Assembly: GCF_019278525.1 (NCBI RefSeq)
Contig: NZ_CP058986.1
Coordinates: 2,328,001 to 2,392,000 of the forward strand
Source of the DNA: Polaribacter sp. HaHaR_3_91
GTDB taxonomy: Bacteria > Bacteroidota > Bacteroidia > Flavobacteriales > Flavobacteriaceae
DNA: 64,000 nucleotides
Direction: 5' to 3'
The notes beneath the pieces were generated by a model. It had not been told where the DNA came from and did not search any database. It saw only the letters and a program-made list of their open reading frames with translations. Numbering within the stretch: position 1 is the first letter of the stretch; each line of letters opens with the position of its first letter. Made by a program: the position numbers and the translations under genes. Shown here one piece after another: positions 18,518 through 26,990 of the stretch.

Positions 18518-18964
18518 TTATTCAGCAATAACTTCAAAAGAAATTTCAGCAACTACTGCTCTGTGTAATCTTACAGAAGCTTCATATTTACCTAATCTTT
18601 TTACAGAACCACCAACAACTTTAATAAATTTCTTATCTAAGTCTGTTCCTGCTTTTGCAAGTGCTGCAGCTAAATCGATGTTGTTTACAGAACCAAATAA
18701 TTTGTCTCCTGAACCAACTTTAGATGCAATTTTAATTTCATATCCTTTAACTGCTTCTGCTATTACATTAGCGTCTTCAATTAATTTAGCTTCTTTGTAA
18801 GCACGTTGTTTTAAATTCTCTGCTAAAACTTTCTTTGCAGATGAAGTAGCTAAAACTGCTTGTCTTGTAGGGATTAAGAAGTTTCTACCATAACCGTTTT
18901 TCACGTCTACGATATCATCTTTAAATCCTAAATTTTCTACGTCTTGTCTTAATATCAATTCCAT
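18518..18964 (-). CDS. rplI: 50S ribosomal protein L9
   Basis: A 148-residue ribosomal protein that binds 23S rRNA near the L1 stalk and projects from the 50S subunit. The N-terminal domain starts MELILRQDVENLGFKDDIVD and carries KNGYGRNFLIP, the rRNA-binding signature. A long connecting helix (AKKVLAENLKQRAYKEAKL) leads to the C-terminal domain, which includes KIASKVGSGDKLFGSV. It is the third gene of the rpsF-rpsR-rplI operon, 14 bases after rpsR, a conserved arrangement. Length is typical. Confidence 0.98.
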   Translation of the reverse strand: MELILRQDVENLGFKDDIVDVKNGYGRNFLIPTRQAVLATSSAKKVLAENLKQRAYKEAKLIEDANVIAEAVKGYEIKIASKVGSGDKLFGSVNNIDLAAALAKAGTDLDKKFIKVVGGSVKRLGKYEASVRLHRAVVAEISFEVIAE

Positions 18965-18978
18965 GTTCTACCTCTTTA

Positions 18979-19275
18979 TTATTTTAACATATCTCCAACG
19001 TAAGGCATTAACGCTAAATGACGCGCTCTTTTAATTGCTTGCGCAACTTTACGTTGATATTTTAATGAAGTTCCTGTTAAACGTCTTGGTAAAATTTTAC
19101 CTTGTTCGTTTACTAAATACATTAAGAAGTCTGCATCTTTAAAATCGATATACTTGATATCTTTTTTCTTAAATCTACAGTATTTAGCTTCTTTTTTAGT
19201 GTCTATATCTAATGGCGTTAAATATCTAACGTCAGCAGATTTACCGCCTTTTGCTTGTTGTTCTATTGATGCCAT
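18979..19275 (-). CDS. rpsR: 30S ribosomal protein S18
   Basis: A 98-residue ribosomal protein on the 30S platform, partner of S6. The family signature is clear: [20 protein letters not shown], then [20 protein letters not shown], then [18 protein letters not shown]. It is longer at the N terminus than the E. coli protein, with a glycine/lysine-rich leader ([19 protein letters not shown]), which is common in Bacteroidota. It lies three bases after rpsF, pointing to translational coupling. Confidence 0.98.
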   Translation of the reverse strand: MASIEQQAKGGKSADVRYLTPLDIDTKKEAKYCRFKKKDIKYIDFKDADFLMYLVNEQGKILPRRLTGTSLKYQRKVAQAIKRARHLALMPYVGDMLK

Positions 19276-19278
19276 TTC

Positions 19279-19620
19279 TTATTTTTTTGTAGATTTAACA
19301 CGTTCAGTTCTAATTTTTGCCCAAGCAGCTGCATGTTTGTCTAATTTAACAGTTAGGTAACGCATAACGCTATCATCTCTTCTAAATTCTAACTCATATG
19401 CAGAGATTTCTTCTCCAGCAATTTTAAACTCAAATAAGTGATAAAAACCACTTTTTTTCTTTTGGATTGGATATGCTAATTTCTTTAAGCCCCAATTCTC
19501 TTTTGAGATCATTTCAGCTCCTTTGGAAACTAAATAATCTTCGAATTTTTGTACTGTCTCCTTTATCTGAGTATCAGATAAAACGGGATTCAAAATGAAA
19601 ACAGTTTCGTAATGATTCAT
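19279..19620 (-). CDS. rpsF: 30S ribosomal protein S6
   Basis: A 113-residue ribosomal protein that dimerises with S18 on the 30S platform. The ferredoxin-like fold is recognised by MNHYETVFILNPVLSD at the start, KENWGLKKLAYPIQKKKSGF in the centre and FRRDDSVMRYLTVKLDKHA near the end. It lacks the poly-glutamate tail of the E. coli protein. First gene of the operon; a -7 box lies about 33 bases upstream of its start. The leader is too short for the S6:S18 autoregulatory motif to be obvious. Confidence 0.98.
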   Translation of the reverse strand: MNHYETVFILNPVLSDTQIKETVQKFEDYLVSKGAEMISKENWGLKKLAYPIQKKKSGFYHLFEFKIAGEEISAYELEFRRDDSVMRYLTVKLDKHAAAWAKIRTERVKSTKK

Positions 19621-19653
19621 AAATTAAATATTTATTGTTTATTTTTAAGGCTG

Positions 19654-19661
19654 CAAATATA
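19654..19661 (-). promoter_or_regulatory. Bacteroidota -7 box for the rpsF operon
   Basis: On the minus strand TATATTTG matches TAnnTTTG exactly. It ends about 33 bases before the rpsF start, a fitting distance for a short leader. A good -33 box is not seen. Confidence 0.55.
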
Positions 19662-19831
19662 ATAACTTTTTTATAACTAGCGTTATATATATCAGTTATT
19701 CTTATCAACTTTAAGTAAAAGTGGAAAATTCTAGGTAAAAAAATGTAGATACTTCTATTTCTTTACATCAAAAGTAAAATTCTTAGATATATTTCTAAAG
19801 AATTAATTTTTTATTTATAAAAGTGTAATTC

Positions 19832-19892
19832 AAAAAAAAGGTTGATAAAACCTCTAGGTTGAAACACAAAACAACACCAGAGGTTTATCAAA
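19832..19892 (-). terminator. intrinsic terminator after alanine dehydrogenase
   Basis: On the minus strand TTGATAAACCTCT pairs with AGAGGTTTTATCAA, with one extra T in the second arm, and a T-run follows. The stem starts about 17 bases past the ald stop codon. Confidence 0.8.
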
Positions 19893-19908
19893 AATATTCT
19901 AGTTAAAA

Positions 19909-21009
19909 TTAGACTTCAAAAGCCTCTAAATGAAAAGCTTCGCTAATTTCTTTATAAACAATTTTTCCTTTTATAATATTTAATCCTTTTTCTAGAGATA
20001 CATCTGTAGCACACGCTTCTTCCCATCCTTTGTTTGCGATATTTAAAATATATGGCAATGTTACATTTGTTAATGCAATTGTAGAAGTATAAGGTACAGC
20101 TCCTGGCATATTTGCCACACAATAATGTACTACATCATCTATAATATAAGTAGGATCTTCGTGTGTTGTTGCTTTTGTAGTTTCAAAACATCCACCCTGA
20201 TCTACAGCAACATCTACTATAACAGTACCTGGTCGCATGTCTTTAAGCATGTCTTTAGTAATTAATTTTGGAGCCTTTCCTCCTTTTACTAAAACACCTC
20301 CAATAATTAAATCGTGTGTTTTAATTAATTGTCTAATACTATATTCACTTGAAAAAGCTGTTGTAACATGGTTTGGTAATACATCATTTACATAACGTAA
20401 ACGTTTCATATTAATATCCATAATAGTTACATGAGCACCTAAACCTGCTGCCATTTTTGCTGCTTGTACTCCAACAACTCCTGCTCCTAAAATTAATACT
20501 TTTCCTGGAGCAACACCTGGTACACCACCTAATAAAATACCACGTCCTTTAATTGGTTTTTCTAAATACTTAGCACCTTGCTGAATTGCCATTCTTCCTG
20601 CAACTTCAGACATTGGTGTTAATAAGGGTAAAGTTCCTTCACTATCTTCTACCGTTTCATAAGCAATACAAATAGATTTACTTTCTATCATTGCATTTGT
20701 TAAAGGTTCGCACGATGCAAAATGAAAATACGTAAAAACAATTTGATTTTCTTTAATTAAAGGATATTCCGAAGCAATTGGTTCTTTAACCTTTACAATC
20801 ATTTCACTCTGGCTGTAAACTTCTTCTATGGTAGGTAAAATAGTTGCTCCTACCTTAATGTAATCTGCATCAAAGAAACCACTTCCTTCTCCTGCTGTTG
20901 ACTGTACGTAAACAGTATGATTTTTTTTCGTCAACTCAAAAACACCTGCAGGTGTCATACCAACTCTACTTTCGTTATTCTTAATTTCTTTAGGAATTCC
21001 AACTTTCAT
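19909..21009 (-). CDS. ald: alanine dehydrogenase
   Basis: A 366-residue NAD-dependent enzyme that interconverts L-alanine and pyruvate plus ammonia. The N terminus MKVGIPKEIKNNESRVGMTP is the family signature; Arg15, Lys75 (IVKVKEP) and His96 (YFHFAS) match the pyruvate-binding and catalytic residues. The Rossmann domain shows VLILGAGVVGVQAAKMAAGL followed by IMDIN with the acidic residue that selects NAD. The segment RGILLGGVPGVAPGKV is also typical. It is transcribed alone with its own terminator. Related pyridine-nucleotide transhydrogenase alpha subunits are excluded by the length and the C-terminal part. Confidence 0.95.
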   Translation of the reverse strand: MKVGIPKEIKNNESRVGMTPAGVFELTKKNHTVYVQSTAGEGSGFFDADYIKVGATILPTIEEVYSQSEMIVKVKEPIASEYPLIKENQIVFTYFHFASCEPLTNAMIESKSICIAYETVEDSEGTLPLLTPMSEVAGRMAIQQGAKYLEKPIKGRGILLGGVPGVAPGKVLILGAGVVGVQAAKMAAGLGAHVTIMDINMKRLRYVNDVLPNHVTTAFSSEYSIRQLIKTHDLIIGGVLVKGGKAPKLITKDMLKDMRPGTVIVDVAVDQGGCFETTKATTHEDPTYIIDDVVHYCVANMPGAVPYTSTIALTNVTLPYILNIANKGWEEACATDVSLEKGLNIIKGKIVYKEISEAFHLEAFEV

Positions 21010-21215
21010 TATTGCTTAATTTAGATGTTTTAAGCAAGTAAATTTACAGTCTTTTTGTTTGTATTTTAACAAAAAAAATAAAAATTGTTATTTTTACTGA
21101 TGTCCTATTTTTTATTATTTTAAAATGATTTAAACCAAAATTCTATTCATTAAAATTATCAAATACTCAATAAAACTCACAAAAAATTGACATCACTAAT
21201 ATTATCTTTAACGAT

Positions 21216-22304
21216 TTAATCTAAATCTAAACGAATTCCCATAGAAATGTTTCTAGTTTCGGTATTTTTAAACAATGGGTTCAAATCATATTTCACATAA
21301 AAACTAGTAGATCTATAACCTACATAAGCACTTAATCCATAGTTAACAGTATTCATATTAAAATTATTGAATTGCACTTCTTCAACTTCAACATTGTTTT
21401 CATCTTTGTATTCTAAATACTGTCTTGTTCCTAATTTAAAACCAACAAAACATCCAAGACCTAAACGAACCGATCTGTTTGTTCTATCTTTTACAAAACC
21501 ATCTTTATCCGTCTTATTTTTAGAAAAATCCCACTCTACATGCATCGGAAAATTCATTTGTACATGACGCAATCTGCTTTCTGATAATTTATTATCAAAG
21601 ACCTGAACTTCTGTCATATCGCCATCTTTTACATGGATACTATTATTATCTAAACGTAAGTTATTCCAAAGAAAAGAAAGTCCGTATTTAAAGTACAATT
21701 TAGAAGGTTCTTTAGTAAATCTTGTTTTCCACGTCCAGCCTAACTCATAAAAATGAGACTGCCAGAATTTATAATCAGAATCATTTAAAGAAGATACTTC
21801 ATGGTCATTTAATACATTATTAACACCCATAGAAAATACGAACTGAGATGTAGTTTTTCTATTCATTTTTCTTTTTCTCTTTTCTATTCTTTCACTTTTA
21901 TCATCATTATTTAAGTTAAATGAAAATGTTTTCTTTCCAACAGTAAACGTATTATCGTCATCATCAAACTCACTTTCTTCATCTGAACTCGCTATTCTAC
22001 CATTGGTTTTATCTTGCACCAATAATTGCAACAAACGCTCTTGTTCTCCTATTAACTTTTCAATTCTTCTAGCATGATAAGAAGCAACCTCTTTCTTTAA
22101 AGTGTTAGAAGTTACTTTTGTAATTTCTCCTTTTTCTAGCCTTTCATCAATAGCAACCACTTTTATTCTTAATGAATCTTTTTGAGTTGTTGTAATTTGC
22201 TCTATTCTTTTAGATATTTTATTTACTTCTTTCTCAAAAGTTGTTTCTTGAGATACGGCAATAGTTGTACTAAACAACACTAATATTAGTAGTATTCTTT
22301 TCAT
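21216..22304 (-). CDS. outer membrane beta-barrel protein with coiled-coil N terminus
   Basis: A 362-residue exported protein. A signal peptide (MKRILLILVLFSTTIAVSQE) comes first. Residues of about 22-105 are helical and heavily charged, with heptad character (ITTTQKDSLRIKV to IEKLIGEQERLLQLL), so a coiled coil is likely. A very acidic linker (SSDEESEFDDDDNTF) follows. The second half alternates polar and hydrophobic residues with aromatic girdles and ends NISMGIRLDLD, as in eight- or ten-stranded outer-membrane barrels. It is the third gene after an ECF sigma factor and a putative anti-sigma protein, so it is a plausible regulon member or part of the sensing route. The specific function is unknown. 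Confidence 0.75.
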   Translation of the reverse strand: MKRILLILVLFSTTIAVSQETTFEKEVNKISKRIEQITTTQKDSLRIKVVAIDERLEKGEITKVTSNTLKKEVASYHARRIEKLIGEQERLLQLLVQDKTNGRIASSDEESEFDDDDNTFTVGKKTFSFNLNNDDKSERIEKRKRKMNRKTTSQFVFSMGVNNVLNDHEVSSLNDSDYKFWQSHFYELGWTWKTRFTKEPSKLYFKYGLSFLWNNLRLDNNSIHVKDGDMTEVQVFDNKLSESRLRHVQMNFPMHVEWDFSKNKTDKDGFVKDRTNRSVRLGLGCFVGFKLGTRQYLEYKDENNVEVEEVQFNNFNMNTVNYGLSAYVGYRSTSFYVKYDLNPLFKNTETRNISMGIRLDLD

Positions 22305-22406
22305 CTTGTATGTTTTAAAAAATTGTTTTTGCTTGATAAAATCCTTTCATAAACTAGTTTCAATTAAAACGTCTTTTAATTTTACTGCAACAAAAAGTGA
22401 TTTAAC

Positions 22407-23222
22407 TTAGTCGTTTCTACTTGCAATAGCAGTTGCAATATCTGTTACTCTTTTCTTTAAAGATTGTAAGAAATTATTCTGAAAATCTTCTTCTCCAATA
22501 GTGCGTTCTACTTCAGCCAAAATAGCTTCTGGACTCACTTTTATATTAGAGTTTTTAAGCTCATTTTTAATCGTACTTAAAACATCTTCCCTAGTTAAAT
22601 TTAGTTTTGCATAATACTCCTTTACTTCTGTAGACGAATGTGTTACCGCGAATAACAAATCATCACTATTAATTTTTATGCTACTATTAGAGTCTTGTTT
22701 TAAGGTTTCTTTATTTATTGTTTTCTCCTTCGTCGGATGATCTTCAGATACTGCTACCACTGTTTCGATAACTTCCTCCGTTGTCGGAATTACATTGTTT
22801 TTGTTATTTGCAACTATAGAATTATTGATTGATTTTTTAGATTCCTCCTTTGTAACTACATTTTTATTAGAAATCTCCACTTGCTTCTCTTCTACTTTAT
22901 CAATCTTAACAATTGCTTCTTCTGCAGGAATTTCTTTTATAAATTGATCTATTTTTGCATCAATTGTAATCGTATCTATTGGGTTTTCAACAATAATTTC
23001 TAATGGTTTAACATCTTCATTTTTATTGAAAAACAGAAAACCAACACTAACTAACAATAAAATACTTGCCGCAGCTCCTACATAAAAAAACCACCCTTTT
23101 TTCTTCGCTTTTGGTTGCTCGTCTAATTGTGTAGACAAACGTTCCCAAGCAGAAGCCGATGGATTGATCGTTCTATTTTGAAACTTGTTTTTTATGTTTT
23201 TATCTATATTATTTGTCTCCAT
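22407..23222 (-). CDS. single-pass membrane protein, putative anti-sigma factor
   Basis: A 271-residue protein with a cytosolic N-terminal part (KNKFQNRTINPSASAWERLS), one membrane helix at about residues 44-66 (FFYVGAAASILLLVSVGFLF) and a long periplasmic tail rich in Glu, Lys, Val and Asn. 'AWERLSTQLDEQ' before a single helix is the layout seen in many Bacteroidota proteins encoded right after an ECF sigma factor. It overlaps the sigma gene by 14 bases, so the two are coupled. A zinc anti-sigma motif (HxxxCxxC) is not present. The role as sigma inhibitor is inferred from position and topology only. Confidence 0.65.
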   Translation of the reverse strand: METNNIDKNIKNKFQNRTINPSASAWERLSTQLDEQPKAKKKGWFFYVGAAASILLLVSVGFLFFNKNEDVKPLEIIVENPIDTITIDAKIDQFIKEIPAEEAIVKIDKVEEKQVEISNKNVVTKEESKKSINNSIVANNKNNVIPTTEEVIETVVAVSEDHPTKEKTINKETLKQDSNSSIKINSDDLLFAVTHSSTEVKEYYAKLNLTREDVLSTIKNELKNSNIKVSPEAILAEVERTIGEEDFQNNFLQSLKKRVTDIATAIASRND

Positions 23223-23769
23223 TACTCACTGTATTCATTTTGTAATAATTCTGTTGCAATAATTTACGTGCTTTAAATAATTGCGATTTAGAGGTACTTT
23301 CTGAAACATTTAATTTTTCTGCAATTTCTGAATGTTTATACCCTTCTATGGCATATAAATTAAACACCATTTTGTAACCTTCTGGCAATTGATCTATCAA
23401 TTTCTGAATATCTTCTACAGACGTGTTTTCTAAACTTTCTGTAGCTGCATCATTAAAGACATAATCTTCGTCTGACAAATCAATTAAATTCTTTTTACGC
23501 AGATAAGAAATACAAGTGTTCACCATAATTCTGCGAATCCAACCTTCAAAACTACCTTCGTGTTTAAACTTGTGTAAGTTGGTAAAAACCTTTAAAAAGC
23601 CTTGTAATAATAAATCTTCTGCATGATGCATATCTTTTACATATTGCCTACAAACTCCCAACATTTTAGGCGAATGTTGCTCGAACAATTGTTGTTGCGC
23701 TTCCCTATTGTTGTCTATCGCTTTTTTAATTAACGATTTCTCTTTGTTATGTAATTTTATAATTTTCAA
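23209..23769 (-). CDS. ECF-type RNA polymerase sigma factor
   Basis: A 186-residue sigma-70 family regulator with only regions 2 and 4. Region 2 covers about residues 22-95, with AEDLLLQGFLKVFTNLHKF and SFEGWIRRIMVNTCISYLRK. Region 4 covers about 122-178, with QLPEGYKMVFNLYAIEGYKH and the helix-turn-helix HSEIAEKLNVSESTSKSQLF. It opens a three-gene unit with a membrane protein overlapping its end and an outer-membrane barrel behind, suggesting cell-envelope sensing. There is no FecR-like gene or SusC/D pair, so it is not a classic polysaccharide-utilisation sigma. Confidence 0.92.
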   Translation of the reverse strand: MKIIKLHNKEKSLIKKAIDNNREAQQQLFEQHSPKMLGVCRQYVKDMHHAEDLLLQGFLKVFTNLHKFKHEGSFEGWIRRIMVNTCISYLRKKNLIDLSDEDYVFNDAATESLENTSVEDIQKLIDQLPEGYKMVFNLYAIEGYKHSEIAEKLNVSESTSKSQLFKARKLLQQNYYKMNTVSNGDK

Positions 23770-23921
23770 GCCTCTCGTTTCGTTTTAACTGCCTTACAAA
23801 TATATAGACTACAGAAGTCTTAAAAAGGTTGCTTTCGAAAAAAAGTTTTTTGTTTTTTTTTCTGAATGCTTATAAGTGATTAATTTTTAGTTTTATCTTT
23901 ACTACTTAGAAAAAGAAGAAA

Positions 23922-24902
23922 ATGATTAAAAATCCTAAATTAAGTGTTTACAAAGTTAGATTAGTTCCAAGTTCAAAAAAAAAATCAAAATCATATTCTT
24001 TTAGAGAATTTTTTATCAAAAAATATGATATGAAAGATTCTTCAACGGATAATCAAATTTTTAATAAGTTTTTTAGCAATGTATTTAAAGTATCCGGATA
24101 TAATGATAGCTCTAAAAAAAGAAAAGCTTTTAGACTAAAAGATATTTCAAAAAAATTCGCTAATTCAATAATTCATGGTGTTATTGAAGGTGGTCCTTAT
24201 GATAGTGGTAAAACAAGTGGAAATAAAAAAACAAAAAGAGAAAGTAAAAAAATCGGAAAAAATATAATTATACAAGATGATTTTTATTTTTTACTTCAAA
24301 CTAAATTAAATGAAAAAACTGGTATTTTAATTCTCCAAACTTACGGGCAAGAAAATATTGATGACATTTTCAAACCTTTCATTAAAAATCTATTTAAATT
24401 TTCGGGACAAACATATAAAGCAGTTATAGAACCTTTTATCCCAAATAGTATAAAAGATTTAGCTAAAGAAACTGCAATTGTTAGTGAGCTCAACTACTCT
24501 ACTAAAGACTTAACTGTAAACCATATTTCTGATGAAAGAATTGGAGATGATTTAGAAGCTAAATTCAACATTAAAATTAGTATTGTTCCAATAGATGAAA
24601 GTTTACCTTTACATACATTGTCAAAATGGAGAAAAGCTCTAGGTAATTCAGTTTTAAAGCTCCCCAACAGAGAAGTTTCTTTAGATGATTTTAATTCTAA
24701 AACTGGTTATTTAAAAAGTGATACACTAAAAAATCCAACAAGATTTGAAATTCAAAAAGATTCTATAAGTGTAAAACCAACAATATATTTAGAAAAAATT
24801 GAAGAAGTAGATATTGAAGAAAATGGAACTCCTAATTGGACAACATTAAAAGATTATTGTATTAATGAGTTAATACCAGAACTAGAGAATGAAGTTTATT
24901 GA
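23922..24902 (+). CDS. unrecognised soluble protein, first gene of a two-gene cassette
   Basis: A 326-residue lysine-rich protein that I do not recognise. It starts MIKNPKLSVYKVRLVPSSKK, has no signal peptide or membrane helix, and looks like an alpha/beta cytosolic protein. Notable blocks are ANSIIHGVIEGGPYDSGKTS (about residues 75-95), a basic stretch KKTKRESKKIGKN, the beta-rich TGILILQTYGQENIDD (about 132-147) and SIVPIDESLPLHTLSKWRK (about 224-242). The 'GGPYDSGK' segment is not a standard Walker A motif. The next gene, encoding a membrane protein, overlaps its end by 14 bases. The pair stands alone, in the same direction, between the sigma operon and an ABC operon. TATCTTTA at 23894-23901 is one base off a -7 box. 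Confidence 0.7.
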   Translation: MIKNPKLSVYKVRLVPSSKKKSKSYSFREFFIKKYDMKDSSTDNQIFNKFFSNVFKVSGYNDSSKKRKAFRLKDISKKFANSIIHGVIEGGPYDSGKTSGNKKTKRESKKIGKNIIIQDDFYFLLQTKLNEKTGILILQTYGQENIDDIFKPFIKNLFKFSGQTYKAVIEPFIPNSIKDLAKETAIVSELNYSTKDLTVNHISDERIGDDLEAKFNIKISIVPIDESLPLHTLSKWRKALGNSVLKLPNREVSLDDFNSKTGYLKSDTLKNPTRFEIQKDSISVKPTIYLEKIEEVDIEENGTPNWTTLKDYCINELIPELENEVY

Positions 24903-25539
24903 TAAAACTAAAACATTTTATAATCTTACTAAAATTGTAACAGAAAGTTACAAATGGAGAGCTACAAATCTTTCTGATTCTAATCAAAAAGATATTAAAT
25001 TTACGTTTTTTAGTTTTTTAAACGTTTTAATTTTATTTATAGCATTAGTCTTAACTTTCTTAATAAATAAAATAAGTGAATCTTTATTAAATGGTTTGCT
25101 GAATTTTACAACAATTTTTGCAACGCTTATAATTCCCGTAATTATAATGGTTTACGACAAGTTTAATAATGGGATTAATAATCATTTATCAGAAATTGAA
25201 CAAAAAAGCAAATACGCCGAAAATAGAATCTTACTTCACAAAAACTTCGTTAAGAGATTTATTTTCACGACATTAGAAAATGTTTTTATAGCTTTTTCTA
25301 TAATTACTTTAATCTTAATTTATAATTTCTTCTTTATAGATTATTTAAAACTAAATATTTCAGATTATACTATTCAAAATAATATCACCAAAAAGGGTAT
25401 ATTGTTATTCTTAAAATTATTATTTACATATAGTTTGAAAACAATTTTTATTTTTATTTTTTTAAAATTTATTTGGTTCTTATTTTATTCAATTGGAGCA
25501 TTAGGTGATTTTTTTCAAGAAGATTTATCTAAAGATTAA
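24889..25539 (+). CDS. four-helix membrane protein, second gene of a two-gene cassette
   Basis: A 216-residue integral membrane protein. The first 35 residues are charged (MKFIDKTKTFYNLTKIVTES). Hydrophobic helices lie at about residues 38-62 (FFSFLNVLILFIALVLTFLI), 68-92, 121-150 and 165-200. A charged loop of about 28 residues (KFNNGINNHLSEIEQKS) sits between helices two and three. No pore or enzyme motif is recognised. The start overlaps the soluble-protein gene by 14 bases, so translation is coupled and the two products probably act together. The combination of a soluble protein with a small membrane protein resembles the sensor-plus-membrane-effector design of several anti-phage systems, but nothing in the sequence proves it. 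Confidence 0.7.
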   Translation: MKFIDKTKTFYNLTKIVTESYKWRATNLSDSNQKDIKFTFFSFLNVLILFIALVLTFLINKISESLLNGLLNFTTIFATLIIPVIIMVYDKFNNGINNHLSEIEQKSKYAENRILLHKNFVKRFIFTTLENVFIAFSIITLILIYNFFFIDYLKLNISDYTIQNNITKKGILLFLKLLFTYSLKTIFIFIFLKFIWFLFYSIGALGDFFQEDLSKD

Positions 25540-25544
25540 TTAAG

Positions 25545-25768
25545 TCAAAAACACGACAACCCCAAAACAACCTTACTCTTCTCCAATTCCTTTTCAAACA
25601 ATACTTTGATAACTTCTGTTTTATAAAAAGGTACCATATCTTTTAAAAGTTGATTTCCTTTTTAATACTCTGTACACATTTGCTAACTTTTAAAACATCG
25701 CTATATTTAGCACTTGTACTTTTTAAACTTAAAGCAAAAAAATCTATTCTGCCTTCTTTATGCATCAT
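25545..25768 (-). pseudogene. frameshifted remnant of a small gene
   Basis: From the ATG at 25766-25768 the frame reads MMHKEGRIDFFALSLKSTSA and on to VQSIKKEINF before a stop. In the neighbouring frame, directly after, it continues LLKDMVPFYKTEVIKVLFEK and ELEKSKVVLGLSCF to a stop at 25545. A single-base shift around 25640 would join them into one protein of about 74 residues. The composition looks coding in both halves. No family is recognised. Confidence 0.4.
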
Positions 25769-25791
25769 TACTTAAACATTAGTTTTTAAAC

Positions 25792-25825
25792 AAAAAAAGG
25801 GACTCAAAACTGAGCCCCTTTTTTT
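25792..25825 (-). terminator. intrinsic terminator after the MacAB-like operon
   Basis: AAAAAAAGGGACTCA pairs imperfectly with TGAGCCCCTTTTTTT around a short loop, with one mismatch in the stem. It lies 20 bases beyond the stop codon of the adaptor gene. Confidence 0.75.
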
Positions 25826-25845
25826 AAATAGAATATTAAAAATTC

Positions 25846-26955
25846 TTAATTATTGTTATTGTCTTTATCATCTTCTTTAGAAGTTTGATTCCAAATTTTA
25901 ATATCATCATCTTTGGTAACTCCTTCTAAAATCTCAACATTTACACCATCTGATGTTCCTAATTTTACATCTTTCTTATCAAATGTTCCTTCTGCATTTT
26001 TAATTTCTACATAAGGCAATTCCGTTTTTCTATCAAACTGTAATAAAGATTCTTTAATAGATAAAACACTGTCTTTTCTCTCTAAAACAATTTCTGCATT
26101 AGCGCTATATCCAGCTCTAATAAAATGTTCATCATCTAAAGAAACATCCGCTTTAATTTTAAACTGAACTGCTCCTGCTTCTTCTGTTCCTTTTGGTGCA
26201 ATAAAGTTTAAAACTGCTGGAAACTTCTTGTTTTCGATAGCTCCTAAAGAAATTTCTATTTCTGTTCCTTTTACCAACTTACCAACTTCAGATTCATCTA
26301 CCTTTCCTTCAAAAATCATTTTAGTCATATCTGCAATCGTAGCAATTGTGGTACCTGCACTAAATCCATTTGTTTCTACAACCTGATATCCTTTTTTAAC
26401 AGGAATTTCTACCACCATCCCAGAAGTTGTTGCTCTAATATTTGTATTTGCACCAGAAGAACCTGCAGATCCTTTTTTAATAATCTGATAATCATTTTGT
26501 GCGTTACGTAAATCGTTTTTTGCTTGATTATAAGAAAGTTCTAGAGATTCAAATTCTTGACGAGAAATAACTCCTTTATCAAATAATTTTTTATTTCTGT
26601 CGTATTGTACTTTTGTATTGTTCAATTGAATTTGAACAGAATTAATACGCCCTTTTGCACTTGTTAAAGACTGTTCGTTTGGTACAACTCTTACTGTTGC
26701 TAACAAATCTCCTGCTTTTACAATTGCGCCTTCTTCCACAACAATTTTATCTATAATACCTGCTATTTGTGGTTTTATCTCTACTTCCTCTAACGGAGTA
26801 ACTTTACCAGTAGCAACACTTTTTTTAACAATTGTTGCTTTAAAAGCTTTTTCTGTTTTGTACTCTATCGGTGATGCACTGTTCTTTTTACCAAACCAAA
26901 TTAGTACTGCTATTAATGCAACAGCTATTCCTCCAAAAATGATTACTTTTTTCAT
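25846..26955 (-). CDS. MacA-like periplasmic adaptor subunit (HlyD family)
   Basis: A 369-residue membrane-fusion protein that links an inner-membrane exporter to an outer-membrane channel. An N-terminal anchor helix (VIIFGGIAVALIAVLIWFG) spans about residues 4-22. The barrel-sandwich hybrid domain has GKVTPLEEVEIKPQIAGIID and IVVEEGAIVKAGDLLATV. A helical hairpin at about 97-160 (NSVQIQLNNTKVQYDRNKKL) follows, then the beta-barrel domain with GKVDESEVGKLVKGTEIEIS. The C-terminal tail is Asp/Asn-rich. It is the last gene of an operon with an ATPase and two permeases. No TolC-type gene is nearby, so the outer-membrane partner must be encoded elsewhere. Confidence 0.9.
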   Translation of the reverse strand: MKKVIIFGGIAVALIAVLIWFGKKNSASPIEYKTEKAFKATIVKKSVATGKVTPLEEVEIKPQIAGIIDKIVVEEGAIVKAGDLLATVRVVPNEQSLTSAKGRINSVQIQLNNTKVQYDRNKKLFDKGVISRQEFESLELSYNQAKNDLRNAQNDYQIIKKGSAGSSGANTNIRATTSGMVVEIPVKKGYQVVETNGFSAGTTIATIADMTKMIFEGKVDESEVGKLVKGTEIEISLGAIENKKFPAVLNFIAPKGTEEAGAVQFKIKADVSLDDEHFIRAGYSANAEIVLERKDSVLSIKESLLQFDRKTELPYVEIKNAEGTFDKKDVKLGTSDGVNVEILEGVTKDDDIKIWNQTSKEDDKDNNNN

Positions 26956-26990
26956 TTATCTTCTATTTATTCTTGTTAGTTGATTTTTTT

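Noticed and set aside
19621..19660. S6:S18 autoregulatory leader motif before rpsF
   Set aside because: The leader behind the likely -7 box is only about 30 bases and shows no CCG-type stem.
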